64,000 nucleotides of DNA from Hyposmocoma kahamanoa (GCF_003589595.1 NW_020654422.1:12472457-12536456); one strand, 5' to 3'; shown: positions 22,478 through 33,386, numbered from the stretch's first letter. Notes: a model not told the origin generated them from the sequence alone. Program-made: numbers and translations.

Positions 22478-22795
22478 GTTGGGGGGGTCAGTTGGGGGGT
22501 CGGTTAGTGTGCCGGTTGGGGGGTCAGTTAGGGGCTCAGATAGGGGCTCGATTACGGGGTCCGGTTGGAGGTCGATTAAGGTGTCAGTTTGGGGGTCGGT
22601 TAGGTGTCGGTAGGGGGTCGGTTAGGGTCCGGTTGGGGGGTCGGTTGGGGACCGGTTAAGTGGTCGGTTGGGACTCCCTAACCGACCCCTTAACTAACCT
22701 GCTAACCGACCCCCAACTGACCCCTAACCCTCAACCGATCCCCTAACCGACCCCCTAACCCACCCCAAACCCATCCCCTAACCCATATTCGTAAT
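22478..22795. repeat. Inverted G-rich/C-rich minisatellite inside the hAT
   Basis: The left arm (22,478-22,668) consists of degenerate units like GGGGTCGGTTG on the plus strand. The right arm (about 22,674-22,795) consists of complementary units like CTAACCGACCCC. The arms could pair into a long imperfect hairpin, and each strand has many G runs of three or more. Confidence 0.9.
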
Positions 22796-23270
22796 GACAC
22801 TTTTACTTGATAGTTTCGGTTTTAATTGTTAGTTTCAATTGTTTCTTAGAACAACTAATACAATTAATCAAATTGCAATTAAAATCAATTCAATCGAAAT
22901 CAATTGCAATTGAATAGATTTTTTAATCTGATTGAAATTTAATTGATTAATGCCCAACACTGATATAAATCTATGCACGTCACACAATAGGCTGTACATT
23001 GAAAAGAAAAAAGTATTTTGTTGAAATGTATTTTACAACGAAAGTATTTGAAATACAAATTACAAAATACATTACGGTCAGGTATTTGAAATACCAATTA
23101 CAAAATACATTTTTAGGGAGTAATTGAAATACAAATACAAAATACGTATTTGTATTTTAAATACGTATTTCAAATACAAGTAATTCAAATACTGCCCAGC
23201 CCTGAGTACAGGGAATGTCTTAGTTTGAAACCAGGTCATTGGTTATTTTTCATGAGATAATCGGTAGATT

Positions 23271-23465
23271 TGTTACTATTTTATTTCATTGAAATATACC
23301 TATGGTTGTTTGTTTTTGACACGAAAAAGTTACAAATGATACAACTATTACACTTCATGTTATGTCTTTTTGAAATGGCAAACTGTAAATGGCGATATGC
23401 CATATGCAGATCTTTGTTGCTTGTGAAACTTGTAAACCTACACAATAATAATTTCGGTGCAGAGT
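23271..23465. other. AT-rich sequence, nothing recognised
   Basis: A 66-codon frame (23,270-23,470, plus) has no recognisable features. Confidence 0.4.
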
Positions 23466-23655
23466 ATTAAAAAACCGAAGTTTGTCACCCTTAGAAGTGG
23501 AATATTTTCTTCAAATTTAAGTGGGACCAATTCTGAGGTACCCTCTTTCCAACAAAAAAAGAATCATCAAAATCGGTTCACAAAAAAAAAGTGTTATAGC
23601 GTAACATACATAAAAAAAACAGTCAAATTGAGAACATCTTCCTTTTTTTGAATTA
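23466..23655 (-). repeat. Dispersed repeat family D', copy 2
   Basis: Minus-strand copy. The plus strand reads AAAAAACCGAAGTTTGTCACC, TTCAAATTTAAGTGGGACCA, GGTACCCTCTTTCCAAC, AAAATCGGTTCAC and GAACATCTTCCTTTTTTTG, the reverse of the copy at 38,179. Confidence 0.85.
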
Positions 23656-25920
23656 AGTCTCTCAGTCCCCCATACTCTCACTCGGAAACGTGACTACCTG
23701 ATTCGTCCTCGAGTCGGTCTTTTGGGTTTCAGAAATACGAAGTCTACTGAATAATTAAGAAAATATTACAAATATATAGTAATTATACTTGTAATATATA
23801 GTACCTAATTGCTATAATATAAAGTTGAAAATAAATTGTTATGAACATATCAACCTTCAATTTTAAAAGGAAGTGCCCTTACATTTGTGTTCTTGTCAAC
23901 TAAGTACATCGTGAATAACAGTAGCAAGTTTTAAATAAAAAAACCTCCTATCGTACCTTTCAATCGCGTGAGTTAATTGTAACAAACTCTATCGTACAAG
24001 TAAGTTAAGCAAGCAAACATGGAGAGCGTAACTTACAGTCACTGTGAGCTGATTAAACTTTATTGAGCGACGTCCCGCGGTGACAACCCTTTGTTCTAAT
24101 TCTAGAGACCATCGCAAGATTTACTTTTCGCTTTCCCTCATCTCTATTGTCTATCATATAAGGTATAAAGTCTCATTTCTGAAAAGAAAATATCGAATAA
24201 TTACGTTCTAATTCTGAGGTACTATAGCAAGGGCTTCTCAACTCTATTAACTTCTATGTTTAAAACCATAGGATCTGAAGTTGAATGTTTGAACGGCAAA
24301 TAACAGGAGACAAATTATGAACGGTGCTCTAATTTTACTATCCAGGGTCGGAGCGCAATCTAAAAACGTTCGGCAAAAATGTAATTCGATTTGGTTCAAA
24401 CGGCCCGTTTGCAAGAATTGACTTCCGTAGTCTATTGCTATGGGTTACGAGTGTAGTAAGTAGAGGGTTTGTTTGGACAAATATAATGGAACTATTATAC
24501 CACGTTGTGACCTATTTTATTCGTAATGTACCTACTGGGATATATGCGTGACGATGTGTATACACTTACTTCATGTACAGGTGTCGTTTTACACACGTTT
24601 GCATTTTATTCGTGTAATCAGTAGGCGAAGACATTTTCAGGATGATATTCTTTACTCGAATAACAGTATTATTTTCGTTCAATAAAAACCGGGAAGTTGT
24701 TGTTATTGTATTGAATTTGGATTTGCTATAAATAGTTGTCGAACGTTTTGGAAAATAAAGCAATATTGATTAGGTTCAAATAGAACTAAAGCAAAGCCCT
24801 TAAAACTAATTGACTTTATCAACACGCTGGTTAGCATTTCAACAATCTCTAAATCTAAAACGACAAAAGTTTTCCCATACCTCTATCAGTTCTATTAGTT
24901 CTCTAGATAACATTTTCATCGTTGAACAAATTAATGTTTTAAGATGTTTCATAGAGAGGAGAGATTTTATTCGACTTTTTTTTGTACGAGTCACAACTTG
25001 TATACAGCCATTTTGCACAAAAAAATTATGAGACCATTCATTGCATTTTTTCAAAATTTATGCTAAACTTATCGACAGTTCCATAAAACCTGTACTTAAC
25101 GGCGTTATTTACCACAAAACACGTAATACTAAGAGTCATCACACACGGCGACATTTAGCAGTCCCCGTGTGTAACCCTCTAATATTGAGATACTAACTAC
25201 AGGTAACCACGTTCCACATCTATTTAAATTCTTCCTCCTTTTACATGTAAAGATACGAGCGTCTTATGTATGTATATAATTTAACAGATACCATGATGTA
25301 TATAAAGTATTCTACTAAGCCTACAAACTTGAAACATTATTGCCTTACCCCCATTATAAAGTCTTCAGAAAGCAGAGATAAAATTTAATTTCAATATCTT
25401 ATCTGTTTGACATTTAGAGCTATTCTTGGATTAAAGTACTTTGGATTGAGGATTAAAATTCTTTCAGTCTTAACGAGTGGTGACGTAATAGATGTTTTTG
25501 TTGATATTAGTAGATTTTCTGTTTTTGTCTGTGATTCAAAAAGAGGGGAGATATAAGTGTGAAGCCTTTGTCTGTGTTTCAGTCTGGGGCATCGGTAGCT
25601 CCGAAACGGATAGACTGGTCTCAAATCGGTTTTTTATTTGAATACTAATTTAATCGGGATGGTTTGAAGAATATCTTTTCACCTGTTTAAAAGGCATGTA
25701 TTTATATGATCCTTTTAAATTTGCAGCCTTTTTCTTTTAAAGCAGAAGGCAAAACAATCTAAAGGGTCAAATTTTGATTTCTATAAACTAACTTTGTTAG
25801 TTTTATGTAGGGCCTCAAAACTAAGACAAATGAGCTTTAAAAATAAAATTTAAATACTTGTTTTTAAAACTAAGTAAATGTTGATTATATTTGTATACTA
25901 ATATTATGTTAATTGTAATA
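23656..25920. other. AT-rich intergenic sequence, no supported gene
   Basis: A 2.2-kb stretch with several chance frames under 80 codons and no repeat that I recognise within the window. It could be host intergenic or intronic sequence. Confidence 0.45.
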
Positions 25921-25924
25921 TAAT

Positions 25925-26632
25925 TTGACCTGAAAACATGTTCGGAAACGCAAGCAAATTGGCTTCTGCTTTTTCAGAGTTATGTGGGACTGGGCTGAAC
26001 CTGAAGGGGAGCAGCCCGACTACACTAAACCCCCGAAGTGTTCTTCCTCTCCGCTGTAGGAAGGGGTACGGGTACACTATAGCACTAGTCTGCTTCCCCA
26101 CCAGCGGCTGGCCGCGCCTAGCGCAGCCCCTCCCCGAGAAGGGAGGCAAATCGGTTCCCCGACTCCAAATTTGAGGCTCGCCGAACACCAGACGAGCCTT
26201 CCATCCCGGGCCTCTCTAAGCTGGGCAACGAACTCCCCCGAGTCCGCTATCCGGGGATCATGGGGGGCCAGGACAGCATCCACTTAACTGTGAAGTTCAG
26301 CGGCTTCTCGCCCAGCCCCCGCAGCGGTTCTGATGGTAGGCTCCACCGCAACTCCTAACGCGCATCCGCGCGGACTCTCCGCAGAGAGTCCCTTGGAGCG
26401 ATCACCACGGGTCAACTGCCCAAGTTTGGCCGCGGAGGATAGGACGAGCGGCAACGACACACCGACATGTCTCTTTCCCGTGGCCACGCCGCCACTGCAT
26501 CATCGTAGGCGGTGCAGCCCCGCCAAGGACGCGGAGGACAGGATGAGCGTCAACCGACACCGACACGTCTTTCCCCCCGCCACGACTAGGCGGGAACCCC
26601 TTCGGGGGTTTCTTATTCTAACTTAACCTAAC
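25925..26632. other. GC-rich block of unknown origin, possibly a transposon fragment
   Basis: About 700 bp of clearly GC-rich, CpG-containing DNA sits abruptly in AT-rich surroundings. Frames of 67-97 codons on both strands give Pro/Arg/Ser-rich peptides and none matches a family I know. The right end has a small hairpin (AACCCC, loop TTCG, GGGGTT at 26,595-26,610) followed by TCTTATTCTAA and AACCTAACCT. Possibilities are part of a GC-rich retrotransposon, a Helitron-like end, or a decayed CpG island. I cannot decide among them. Confidence 0.5.
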
Positions 26633-27327
26633 CTACTGAATGGAGGGCGTAACCAAGCAACTAAGGTTTATTAGGAGTTCAATATCAAAAGACATACTGG
26701 TTAAAAATGTCATCAATCGTTAAAAGAAAAGACCAATGATAAAAAAAGAGGATCAAATATTATTTTTGAATACCAAATATTAATTTAGTATGCTTAAACA
26801 TAATAATAGATTTACTTTGAATGCAGTTCATATATCAAGTATTAAAGACGGAACAATTAATATTATATATCAAACATAAAAAATATCGTTAATTTAAAAA
26901 AGTGTACGTTTATAATACATCAATTATATCTTTGAGGATCAAATAATATTACCTCGTTTAAAAATCATCAACTCTTTTTAGAGATCGCAATTTCAAAATG
27001 AATATTTATTTCCATTACTTCCACTTGTCCGATCGACTTAAAATTTGGTATATAATAGAAATCAGATGACATTACAATAATATGGTAACCTTGCAAATGA
27101 TGCTACAACCAGGACAGTCTGGAGACTACTCAACTCCTCAATTATTTACAGTATCGTGTTTGGGCTCCTTCAGTTGGAATTGTTAGCTAACAGATGATGA
27201 CTTTGTTGACTCTTTGGGGTACACTGGTTTGCGTCGGGGGTTAAACTTTTAATTTACTTAAATTTATATTGAATTGATTTTCAATTACTTTTTGTGAAAT
27301 TACTCTATCTTTAATCGTATAATTAAT
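26633..27327. other. AT-rich sequence, nothing recognised
   Basis: Imperfect repetition of words like ATCAAATATTA and AATATTA between 26,750 and 26,960; no supported feature. Confidence 0.4.
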
Positions 27328-27550
27328 CGTATAATTAATAACAATAACGCACACACTCACCATAGCCAGGCGCTAGGGAAACCCCTGTATCGCGGGTGCC
27401 ATGGATACACTTATAGACAACCACAAATTACATCCAAACTCACAAGAGAAATAAATGTAGGCCATACAAATAATTATCCCGCCCGGGAATCGAACCTGGG
27501 ACCTCTGCGTAACAGCCCGCCATGGCAACCGTTCGGCCACGGAGGCAGTT
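27328..27550 (-). repeat. SINE-A, copy 4 (full length)
   Basis: On the minus strand it reads CTGCCTCCGTGGCCGAACGG, GGTCCCAGGTTCGATTCCCG, body and AT tail. Its head abuts a SINE-B copy on the plus strand, so the two SINEs sit head to head. Confidence 0.93.
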
Positions 27551-27690
27551 CAACTATTCGTGAGGTCCTCAGGGTTCGTCTCGTCGCTTAGTTGGCATAG
27601 CGTTTGGCACAGCTTGCTAGGAGACGTCGTTTCGAATCCGGCCGGATCGAAGGATTTTTTTCTAAGTGTTCGATCGTCTAATTTAAGTTT
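27551..27690 (+). repeat. SINE-B, copy 4
   Basis: Contains TTCGTGAGGTCC, GCTTAGTTGGCATAGCGTT (A-box-like), TTTCGAATCCGGCCGGATCG (B-box region) and GAAGGATTTTTTTCTAAGTG then TTCGATC. The tail is lost after the last block. Confidence 0.8.
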
Positions 27691-27734
27691 TTTAAAGCGA
27701 AGCTTGTGCTCTTTGCTAAGTATGTATATTCGAG

Positions 27735-27900
27735 CTTTTGTGTCTGTTATACATTGTGGGCACCGAATGCTGAGGTCCCGGGTTCGATTCCCGGTAGGAA
27801 TAATTTGGGAAATGGACGCTTCTAAATTGGTCCTGGTCCGGGTGTTATGGAAAGTGCCCTAGAGAGAATTTCTTAGTTGAAGCCAGGCAATTGGTGTCGT
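27735..27900 (+). repeat. SINE-C, uninterrupted copy
   Basis: tRNA-like B box GGGTTCGATTCCC is followed by GGTAGGAATAATTTGGGAAA and GAGAATTTCTTAGTTGAAGCC. It matches the two halves around the hAT at 21,183 and 23,213. Confidence 0.6.
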
Positions 27901-28751
27901 TTTCTGGCACATACTACATATTATTACATTAAAAAAGTAATATTAAAATTTATAAACAAAATGAAGAACTCGGAACCAATCACGGAACCAATAGTTGATG
28001 GTCAAGCAAAATAGTTCCAGAACGATCAACGCAGGGTTAGAAACAAATTAAGCACGATAAAATATAAGTTAGCCACGCATTAAAATTGTTATAAACAAAG
28101 CTAATAAGAATCAGTAGCTTAAAGTATATTCGGTTTGAATACTAAAACATTATCTCTCTAGTTTGTTGTACAGAATTTTTATTTTTCTCAAGTCGTTAAT
28201 GTTAAGTCCATTATTCCCATAACTTCATTTATATTTCATCGTCTTCCTAAATAAACGAGAAAAACAATATTGTTTTTCACATAAAATTCTTAATTTTGCG
28301 CAAAAACAACGAAATTTAATCCTGTTAAGAAGTTTTGGGTAAAAACTTGGTAAAGAATAAACAAGTCCGTCCAAAACACCAGGGATTGAAATTATCAAGA
28401 ATTTAATAAATCTGGCCTGTGACGTCTGGCACTGAGTGTATATTCAAGAACTGCTACATATTTGCTATCTTTCCTACATAATTGCTGCCTTTGATATATT
28501 CTGAGAAATTTAAAAAAATTGTTGACCTGTTATCAGGATGGCTGGTGGCCACTTTGTTCAGCATAAAGAAACCAGATTTTTTAGAAGTATGTGTTACCTG
28601 TAATTGCTATCTATTTGCTAGTTTCACGAATTAAAGGTGTAAGCTATGTACATCGGTTATAAAATTAAACTTTGAAATGATCATTTAAATACATGCCATC
28701 TTTCAATGAACAACAATTAATTTAACTGTCATCGTAGCCGTACAGTTACTA
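27901..28751. other. AT-rich sequence, nothing recognised
   Basis: No supported coding or repeat feature. Confidence 0.45.
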
Positions 28752-28870
28752 TGTTGGTCTGCCACGCAGAGGTTTCGGGTTCGATTCCTGGGCCGGAAGA
28801 AATATTTGTTTGACTTACATTTGTTTCTCTCGTGTGTTTGTGTGCAATTTGTGGTTGTCTCTGTGTGTCA
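28752..28870 (+). repeat. SINE-A, copy 5 (both ends truncated)
   Basis: Starts at GTCTGCCACGCAGAGG, has the B box GGGTTCGATTCC and body CTCGTGTGTTTGTGTGCAAT, and breaks off after TGTCTCTGTGTGTC before the CACCCGCGACACAGG block. Confidence 0.88.
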
Positions 28871-29111
28871 TATTTAATTTGTAAGTTTGCAATATTTTCG
28901 TGTCAAGCCAAAACATTGCAAGAATCAATGCAATGTTTTATAATTTCAGAACAACAAGAATGTTTCTGTAGTTATCAAGGGAAAAAATACTCGTTTTTCA
29001 ATGGAAATAGCTTTTGCCAATGTAATATTATAATGGTTTGATAGATTGCTTTAATGTCTAATGTACGGCGTAAGTTAAATGTATCTTTTTGTGTTATTAC
29101 TTTAAACAAAG
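28871..29111. other. Unassigned sequence
   Basis: No supported feature between the truncated SINE-A and the BEL/Pao fragment. Confidence 0.4.
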
Positions 29112-30362
29112 TCACGAATACTCAAACTTACACCCTTCATAGATGAGGACGGACAGCTGCGTGTCGGTGGGCGTATCCAAAATTCATTTATAAGCTATAC
29201 TCAGAAACATCCAGCATTATTAGATGCCAAGCATGTGTTTACAAAATTGCTTTTCCAGCGTGAGCATTTAAAAGCATTGCACGGCCCTTCTCAATTAATA
29301 TTAAATAATTTACGCAATCAATTCTGGCCCATAAGTGGTAGAATTTTTGCTAGGAGCACCGTGAATAAGTGTTAGACCTGCTGGATCATGAAAGCAAAAA
29401 ATATAAATCCTGTTATGGGAAACTTACCTGTGTCTAGGGTAACGCCGAGCCTACCGTTTATGGTTTGTGGCGTTGATTTTGCAGAACCTTTTCTAATCAC
29501 CCGCAAAGGACGCGGTTGTAGGATTACAAAGACTTACTTAGCTCTCTTCGTTTGTTTCTCGACAAGGGCTTTACACCTTGAACTAGGAGTGGTCTTTCAG
29601 CGGACGCCTTTATCCAATGTCTCCGGCGACTTATTTCTCATGTCGTGGGTATCCTTCCGAGATACACTGCGATAACGGCACAAATTTTGTAGGTGCGAGC
29701 AATGAACTTGCTACCTTTCTTAAATCTAGTAACGATCCTATAGCTTCTTTTGCAGCTAACGAGGGTATTAAATTCGTGTTTTCGCCGGCTTATTATCCAC
29801 ACTTTGGTGGCATTTGGGAAGCTGGGCTTACGTTTGCGAAGTTTCATTTAGCTAGGGTCCTAAGGAACACACATGACGTTTGAAGAGTTATCCACTCTGC
29901 TTACCTTTAATAGAAGCTATTTTAAATTCAAGACCTATCACGCATTGACACCAGGGCACTTTTTAATAGGTCGACCTATGATTTTCGTGCCATCTCCAAA
30001 TGTACTCGATATCAATCGAAATCGACTAAGTCGATACCAGTAGAGCATAGAGCGATAGCATAGAGCAAATGCGGCAGCAATTCTGGGCACGTTGGCATAA
30101 AGTGTTCCTCACCGAGTTACAGCAAAGAAGTAAATGGTAAGTGGATAAAGAGGGTCTTAACATCAACGATATCGCCGTGATTAAGGAAACGAATGTTCCG
30201 CCAATGAAGCTCTATCCAGGAGTGGATAATGTTACAAGAGTGGCGGACGTCTTTACAGGACGAGCCACCAAACGGCGAGCCGTCCACAGGCTATGTGCCT
30301 TACCCAAATCTGAGCAGCCTTTCTTATTCTCGAGGCTCTACCTCCTCGAGGCAGTATGTTAG
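29112..30362 (+). pseudogene. BEL/Pao-type LTR retrotransposon pol fragment (integrase)
   Basis: The fragment starts with LRVGGRIQNS, followed by HPALLDAKH, REHLKALHG and NQFWPISGR, the zinc-binding region ahead of the BEL/Pao integrase core. It continues with CGVDFAEPF (first catalytic Asp region), then, after a frameshift near 29,640, SEIHCDNGTNFVGASNEL (second Asp) and YYPHFGGIWEAGL (catalytic Glu). Weaker C-terminal blocks follow (RQQFWARWHK, KEGLNINDIAVIKE, RRAVHRLCALP). A stop lies in the frame just upstream of 29,388, another frameshift lies after 29,883, and residues are missing before YPGVDNVTRVADVF. No LTR pair was found. Confidence 0.9.
29617..29883 (+). pseudogene. Integrase core fragment (BEL/Pao)
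   Basis: Eighty-eight open codons with CDNGTNFVGASNE and FGGIWEAG, the best-preserved part of the retrotransposon. It overlaps the preceding frame (29,388-29,675), which encodes the upstream half of the same domain. The two are joined only by a frameshift, so no intact integrase is made. Confidence 0.88.
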
Positions 30363-30555
30363 CACCTCTTTGGAAGCTGTGGCTGCTGGCTACGACAGCT
30401 TGACATTTATTATTTATTGATTTAATTTTGTTTTAAGAAAAATGTCATATTTTATTTTCTGATTATTGTAAAAATTCCTAAAGAAAAACCTTATGATTTA
30501 CACAAACAATGGAGTCTTATTTATCGGCGTTAACATATTTATTAATTTAATCTTT
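30363..30555. other. Unassigned sequence downstream of the BEL/Pao fragment
   Basis: Could contain remnant LTR sequence, but there is no second copy in the window to prove it. Confidence 0.35.
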
Positions 30556-30700
30556 TTTGCACGATTCAATAAGGTACCAATGGCGGACTTAATGCCATGA
30601 GGCATTCTGTACCAGTAAACCATAGGGCCAAGTGCAAAAAAAAACAATGGTATGTAACTAACTACATGTAAAACAAAAATAACCAAATGCCGTAAACAAA
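30556..30700 (-). repeat. LINE 3'-end fragment, copy 1
   Basis: On the minus strand the words CTGGTACAGAATGCC, TCATGGCATTAAGTCCGCC and TTGGTACCTTATTG match the 3' region at 31,380-31,480, which ends in an AATAAA-rich tail. No coding sequence is attached. Confidence 0.6.
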
Positions 30701-31375
30701 AATTCGATAATTAATTTTTATATACGGTTTAAAATAAATACAATATAGCATAAACATATTTAATATACAATATATAATAAACAATACATATATAATAAAC
30801 ATATTACCTATAATAATATACTGCGTTTTAAGCAAATAAATAAATTAAACGAATGAGTTTACCTCTTGAAGAATGTTTAGACGTGTTGGAATGACTATGT
30901 ATTTAAAGTATCGTTCAATATTTAACTAACTTTCTATATTGTCTCGGGTTGGGGTGTTTTTGTGGTACCGTCGTTGTTTATGATATCCATTACACAAGTG
31001 CGTTTACTTACTTTAGGATCAGAGGAACGTACGTGATGTTCTTTAATATTTTTTATTTATTGTATAATTGGTATCTAGGCACTACAAACGAATGTCCTGT
31101 TTCAATCCCTTGTGGCGAGTTTGGCGTGTGGTGAGTTAGTCGATAAAAGGAAATAAGTTTAAACGAGAAAAGTTTGCGACAGCGCGCAGCGTCGCGTCGT
31201 CGGCGTCGTGGAGCGATGACGACCCTGTCACATTCGTTCCGGTACGGACACTTCACTCACCTGAAAATACGATCTGCTGTTTCATTGTAGTACACCAATC
31301 GTAAAGCGGGACATTTTATTTTAAAATGGGCTGGTTCTATGAACGAAGTATATCAATGGACCGTAAGTGGCATAA
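30701..31375. other. AT-rich sequence, nothing recognised
   Basis: A GC-rich patch at 31,175-31,215 (GACAGCGCGCAGCGTCGCG) is isolated. No supported gene. Confidence 0.4.
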
Positions 31376-32230
31376 TATTTATTTATTTATTTATTTAAAC
31401 TTTATTGTACAAAACACTGAAGTACAAATGGCGGCCATAATGCCATAAGGCATTCTCTACCAGTCTACCATTGGGTCAAACAGAGGAAAAAAACACAATA
31501 GGTTGATGCTACACTTAAACAAGAAGGGCAATATACTAGAAAGGTAATCGATAATTTGTATAGTATAAATAAATAACATAATATAAACTACTTATTATAA
31601 ATACAAAATAAACTTACAAATATATTAAATTAATATTTTTTTCCATCCTCTAAGATCCAAAGCAACATTAGACAGAGTCTTAATTTTGACAATTGTGAAA
31701 CAGATGCTTGTGCAACATGCGTTTGAATAGATTGCATGAAGGTTAAAAGAATTAGACAAAAAATCAGTGCGGTGAGAAGGAATAGAGAGCTTACAGCTAC
31801 GGGAAGACCGAAACTCGCATCCCCGCCGAGCGATTTGAAATTGAAATGAACATTTAAGATAATCAGATGCAGCCAGGTCGAACAAGATGGAGAAAAGAGT
31901 GGTTAAAATTCTCAAGGACCTGTGTTCACGGATGAGAAGTCAATTTAGTTGACGATGAAAAGCAGAGGTGTGGTCATACTTCCGCAGACCAAAAATATAA
32001 ATTTGATTTTACAATTTAGAATGTGACAAAAAATATCAAACCGAATTTTATGAAAGGAAGGCTGGAAAACTAAGTTCAAAGCAGATAGCTGAACTACGTC
32101 ACATTTAAAAAAGAACCTGCCCTGACAGCATCTCGGCAAGGTGATAAAGACTTGGGGAACTAACTTAGCGAGATAAGTAACTTGTAACATGAAGTATTAA
32201 CGTGGGAACAAGTCTGTGTGAGTTGAGACG
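31376..32230 (-). mobile_element. LINE 3' region with AATAAA/(TAAA)n tail (decayed)
   Basis: Reading minus, the 3' end is CTGGTAGAGAATGCC, TTATGGCATTATGGCCGCC, TTTTGTACAATAAAG and a (TAAA)n tail at 31,376-31,396. Upstream (31,480-32,230), AT-rich frames of 81-96 codons show no clear reverse transcriptase motif. This part may be the decayed body of the same LINE. The clade is undetermined. Confidence 0.5.
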
Positions 32231-32600
32231 CTATAAATTATGACCGGCAAATGCGCTGTGGTGTTAATAATAAATAGTTGAGGATCCCAACTTTGAGGTA
32301 CTTCTACGTTGTATGGCGCAGTAATTTTAGGGGCTAGAAGAAACAATAAGAAACTTAGCTATATATCGATGTAACGACAGCTTGAAGATGGTCATATCTC
32401 AAGTAGATTAAGAGCAACTTCAAATTACAGTAGTCGCGGCTGTGGCGCGACAACCGCGCTGTAGAGCTTGAGTAATTTTTCGTTTTCTTGGTAATTGTGA
32501 CTGCAAAAGTGATGCAACTGCGCTTCTAAACAATATTGTATGAAAATTAGTAGTGGCGAGATTTATAAACTTCGACCAAGCAAAATGGGGAGCTAAACTA
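32231..32600. other. Unassigned sequence with a CpG-rich island
   Basis: At 32,430-32,570 the words GTCGCGGCTGTGGCGCGAC and ACTGCGCTTCTAAACAAT, followed by ATTGTATGAAAAT, resemble the island at 12,055-12,180. Confidence 0.5.
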
Positions 32601-32717
32601 TTTTTTCGTATTTACAAAACATACTATGCCTAAGTTGAAGCAAGAAATTAAATTAAACTTTACGTTTACGTCGTAATTTCTTAATTAGGCAAAGTTCGTT
32701 TTGTAAATACGAAAAAC
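32601..32717. repeat. Foldback element (long imperfect inverted repeat)
   Basis: The left arm TTTTTCGTATTTACAAAAC ... TGCCTAA ... AAGAAATTA is repeated inverted on the right (TAATTTCTTAATTAGGCA ... GTTTTGTAAATACGAAAAA). The arms are about 45 bp with some mismatches. The short middle and lack of coding capacity fit a MITE or foldback. The target duplication is not clear. Confidence 0.75.
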
Positions 32718-33386
32718 TTGCTTAGGTTCATGTTCACGTTCACGTGACATGAACAGACAACCTGACCAGACATAAATTACCACGTGACGATAATAGGCTA
32801 CTAAGCAGTGCACTGACCGAATAGCAATGTGCAAGACCAGCCTGCTGAGTAGACGCTTCCTTTGACGTTTACATTTAAAATTTATATTGTAGATATACAC
32901 GTATACATGTAAATAGAATTTGTATAAATAGTCTAGTTTTTAGAAATAAATAAATGCTGTCTCATTGACGACGACGGAACTCTCCTGACTACAGCATCAT
33001 CTCACTGCGGCCAAGACCCCTTTAGCCGTCAGCTTTTCTGATCAGTCTTGTGAGTCTGTAAGAGTGGCAGTGAGAAAATCTACTCCTCGCACCCCTTATC
33101 ATTCCCACCTTCCGTCTGTTACCTTAGGTCGCATGGTAACAGGCTTCCTCTTCCTATCTATATATGTATAGTAGTGTATGGTTAGGGCTAGGCTGGTAGG
33201 TAGGTTCGTAGGGTTGTTAGTGATAGGTTACTGCTTTCCCTTACCATTTCATGTATAGCCAGCTAGTTTTAATGACACATACAAGACGATACTCAACAGT
33301 AACACTCATATCACACCCAACAAATACTACACAAAGACAGAGATAAAGTTAGTTGGCTCTACAGTTCATTTTATAGATGTTTATTT
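32718..33386. other. Unassigned sequence
   Basis: No supported gene or repeat; the 33,000-33,150 part is slightly less AT-rich. Confidence 0.4.

Larger units (their letters stand above)
21336..23204. mobile_element. Non-autonomous hAT element, 1,869 bp
   Basis: Terminal inverted repeat CAGGGCTGGGCA sits at 21,336-21,347 and its complement at 23,193-23,204. An 8-bp direct repeat AGTACAGG lies immediately outside on each side (21,328-21,335 and 23,205-23,212). A CAG-type short TIR with an 8-bp duplication is diagnostic of hAT transposons. Subterminal DNA on both sides is built from many copies of words like AAATACAAATTACAAAATAC, probably transposase-binding sites. No transposase domain is readable in the interior, so it would need a transposase supplied in trans. 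The interior carries microsatellite, an inverted minisatellite and a second hAT-like end. Confidence 0.93.
21183..23270 (+). repeat. SINE-C (tRNA-like), split by a hAT insertion
   Basis: The left part (21,183-21,335) has an A-box-like GGTGGATCAGCGGCAAGCA and a B-box-like GGGTTAGATTCCC. The right part resumes at 23,213 with GAATGTCTTAGTTTGAAACCAGG. The element at 27,735-27,900 has the same order without interruption (GGGTTCGATTCCC ... TTCTTAGTTGAAGCCAGGC), which supports joining the two halves across the insert. Confidence 0.65.

Noticed and set aside
26594..26625. Helitron 3' end
   Set aside because: There is a hairpin followed by CTAA, but the base after it is not T, spacing is short and no Rep/helicase or second copy is seen. 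Kept only as a possibility under the GC-rich block.
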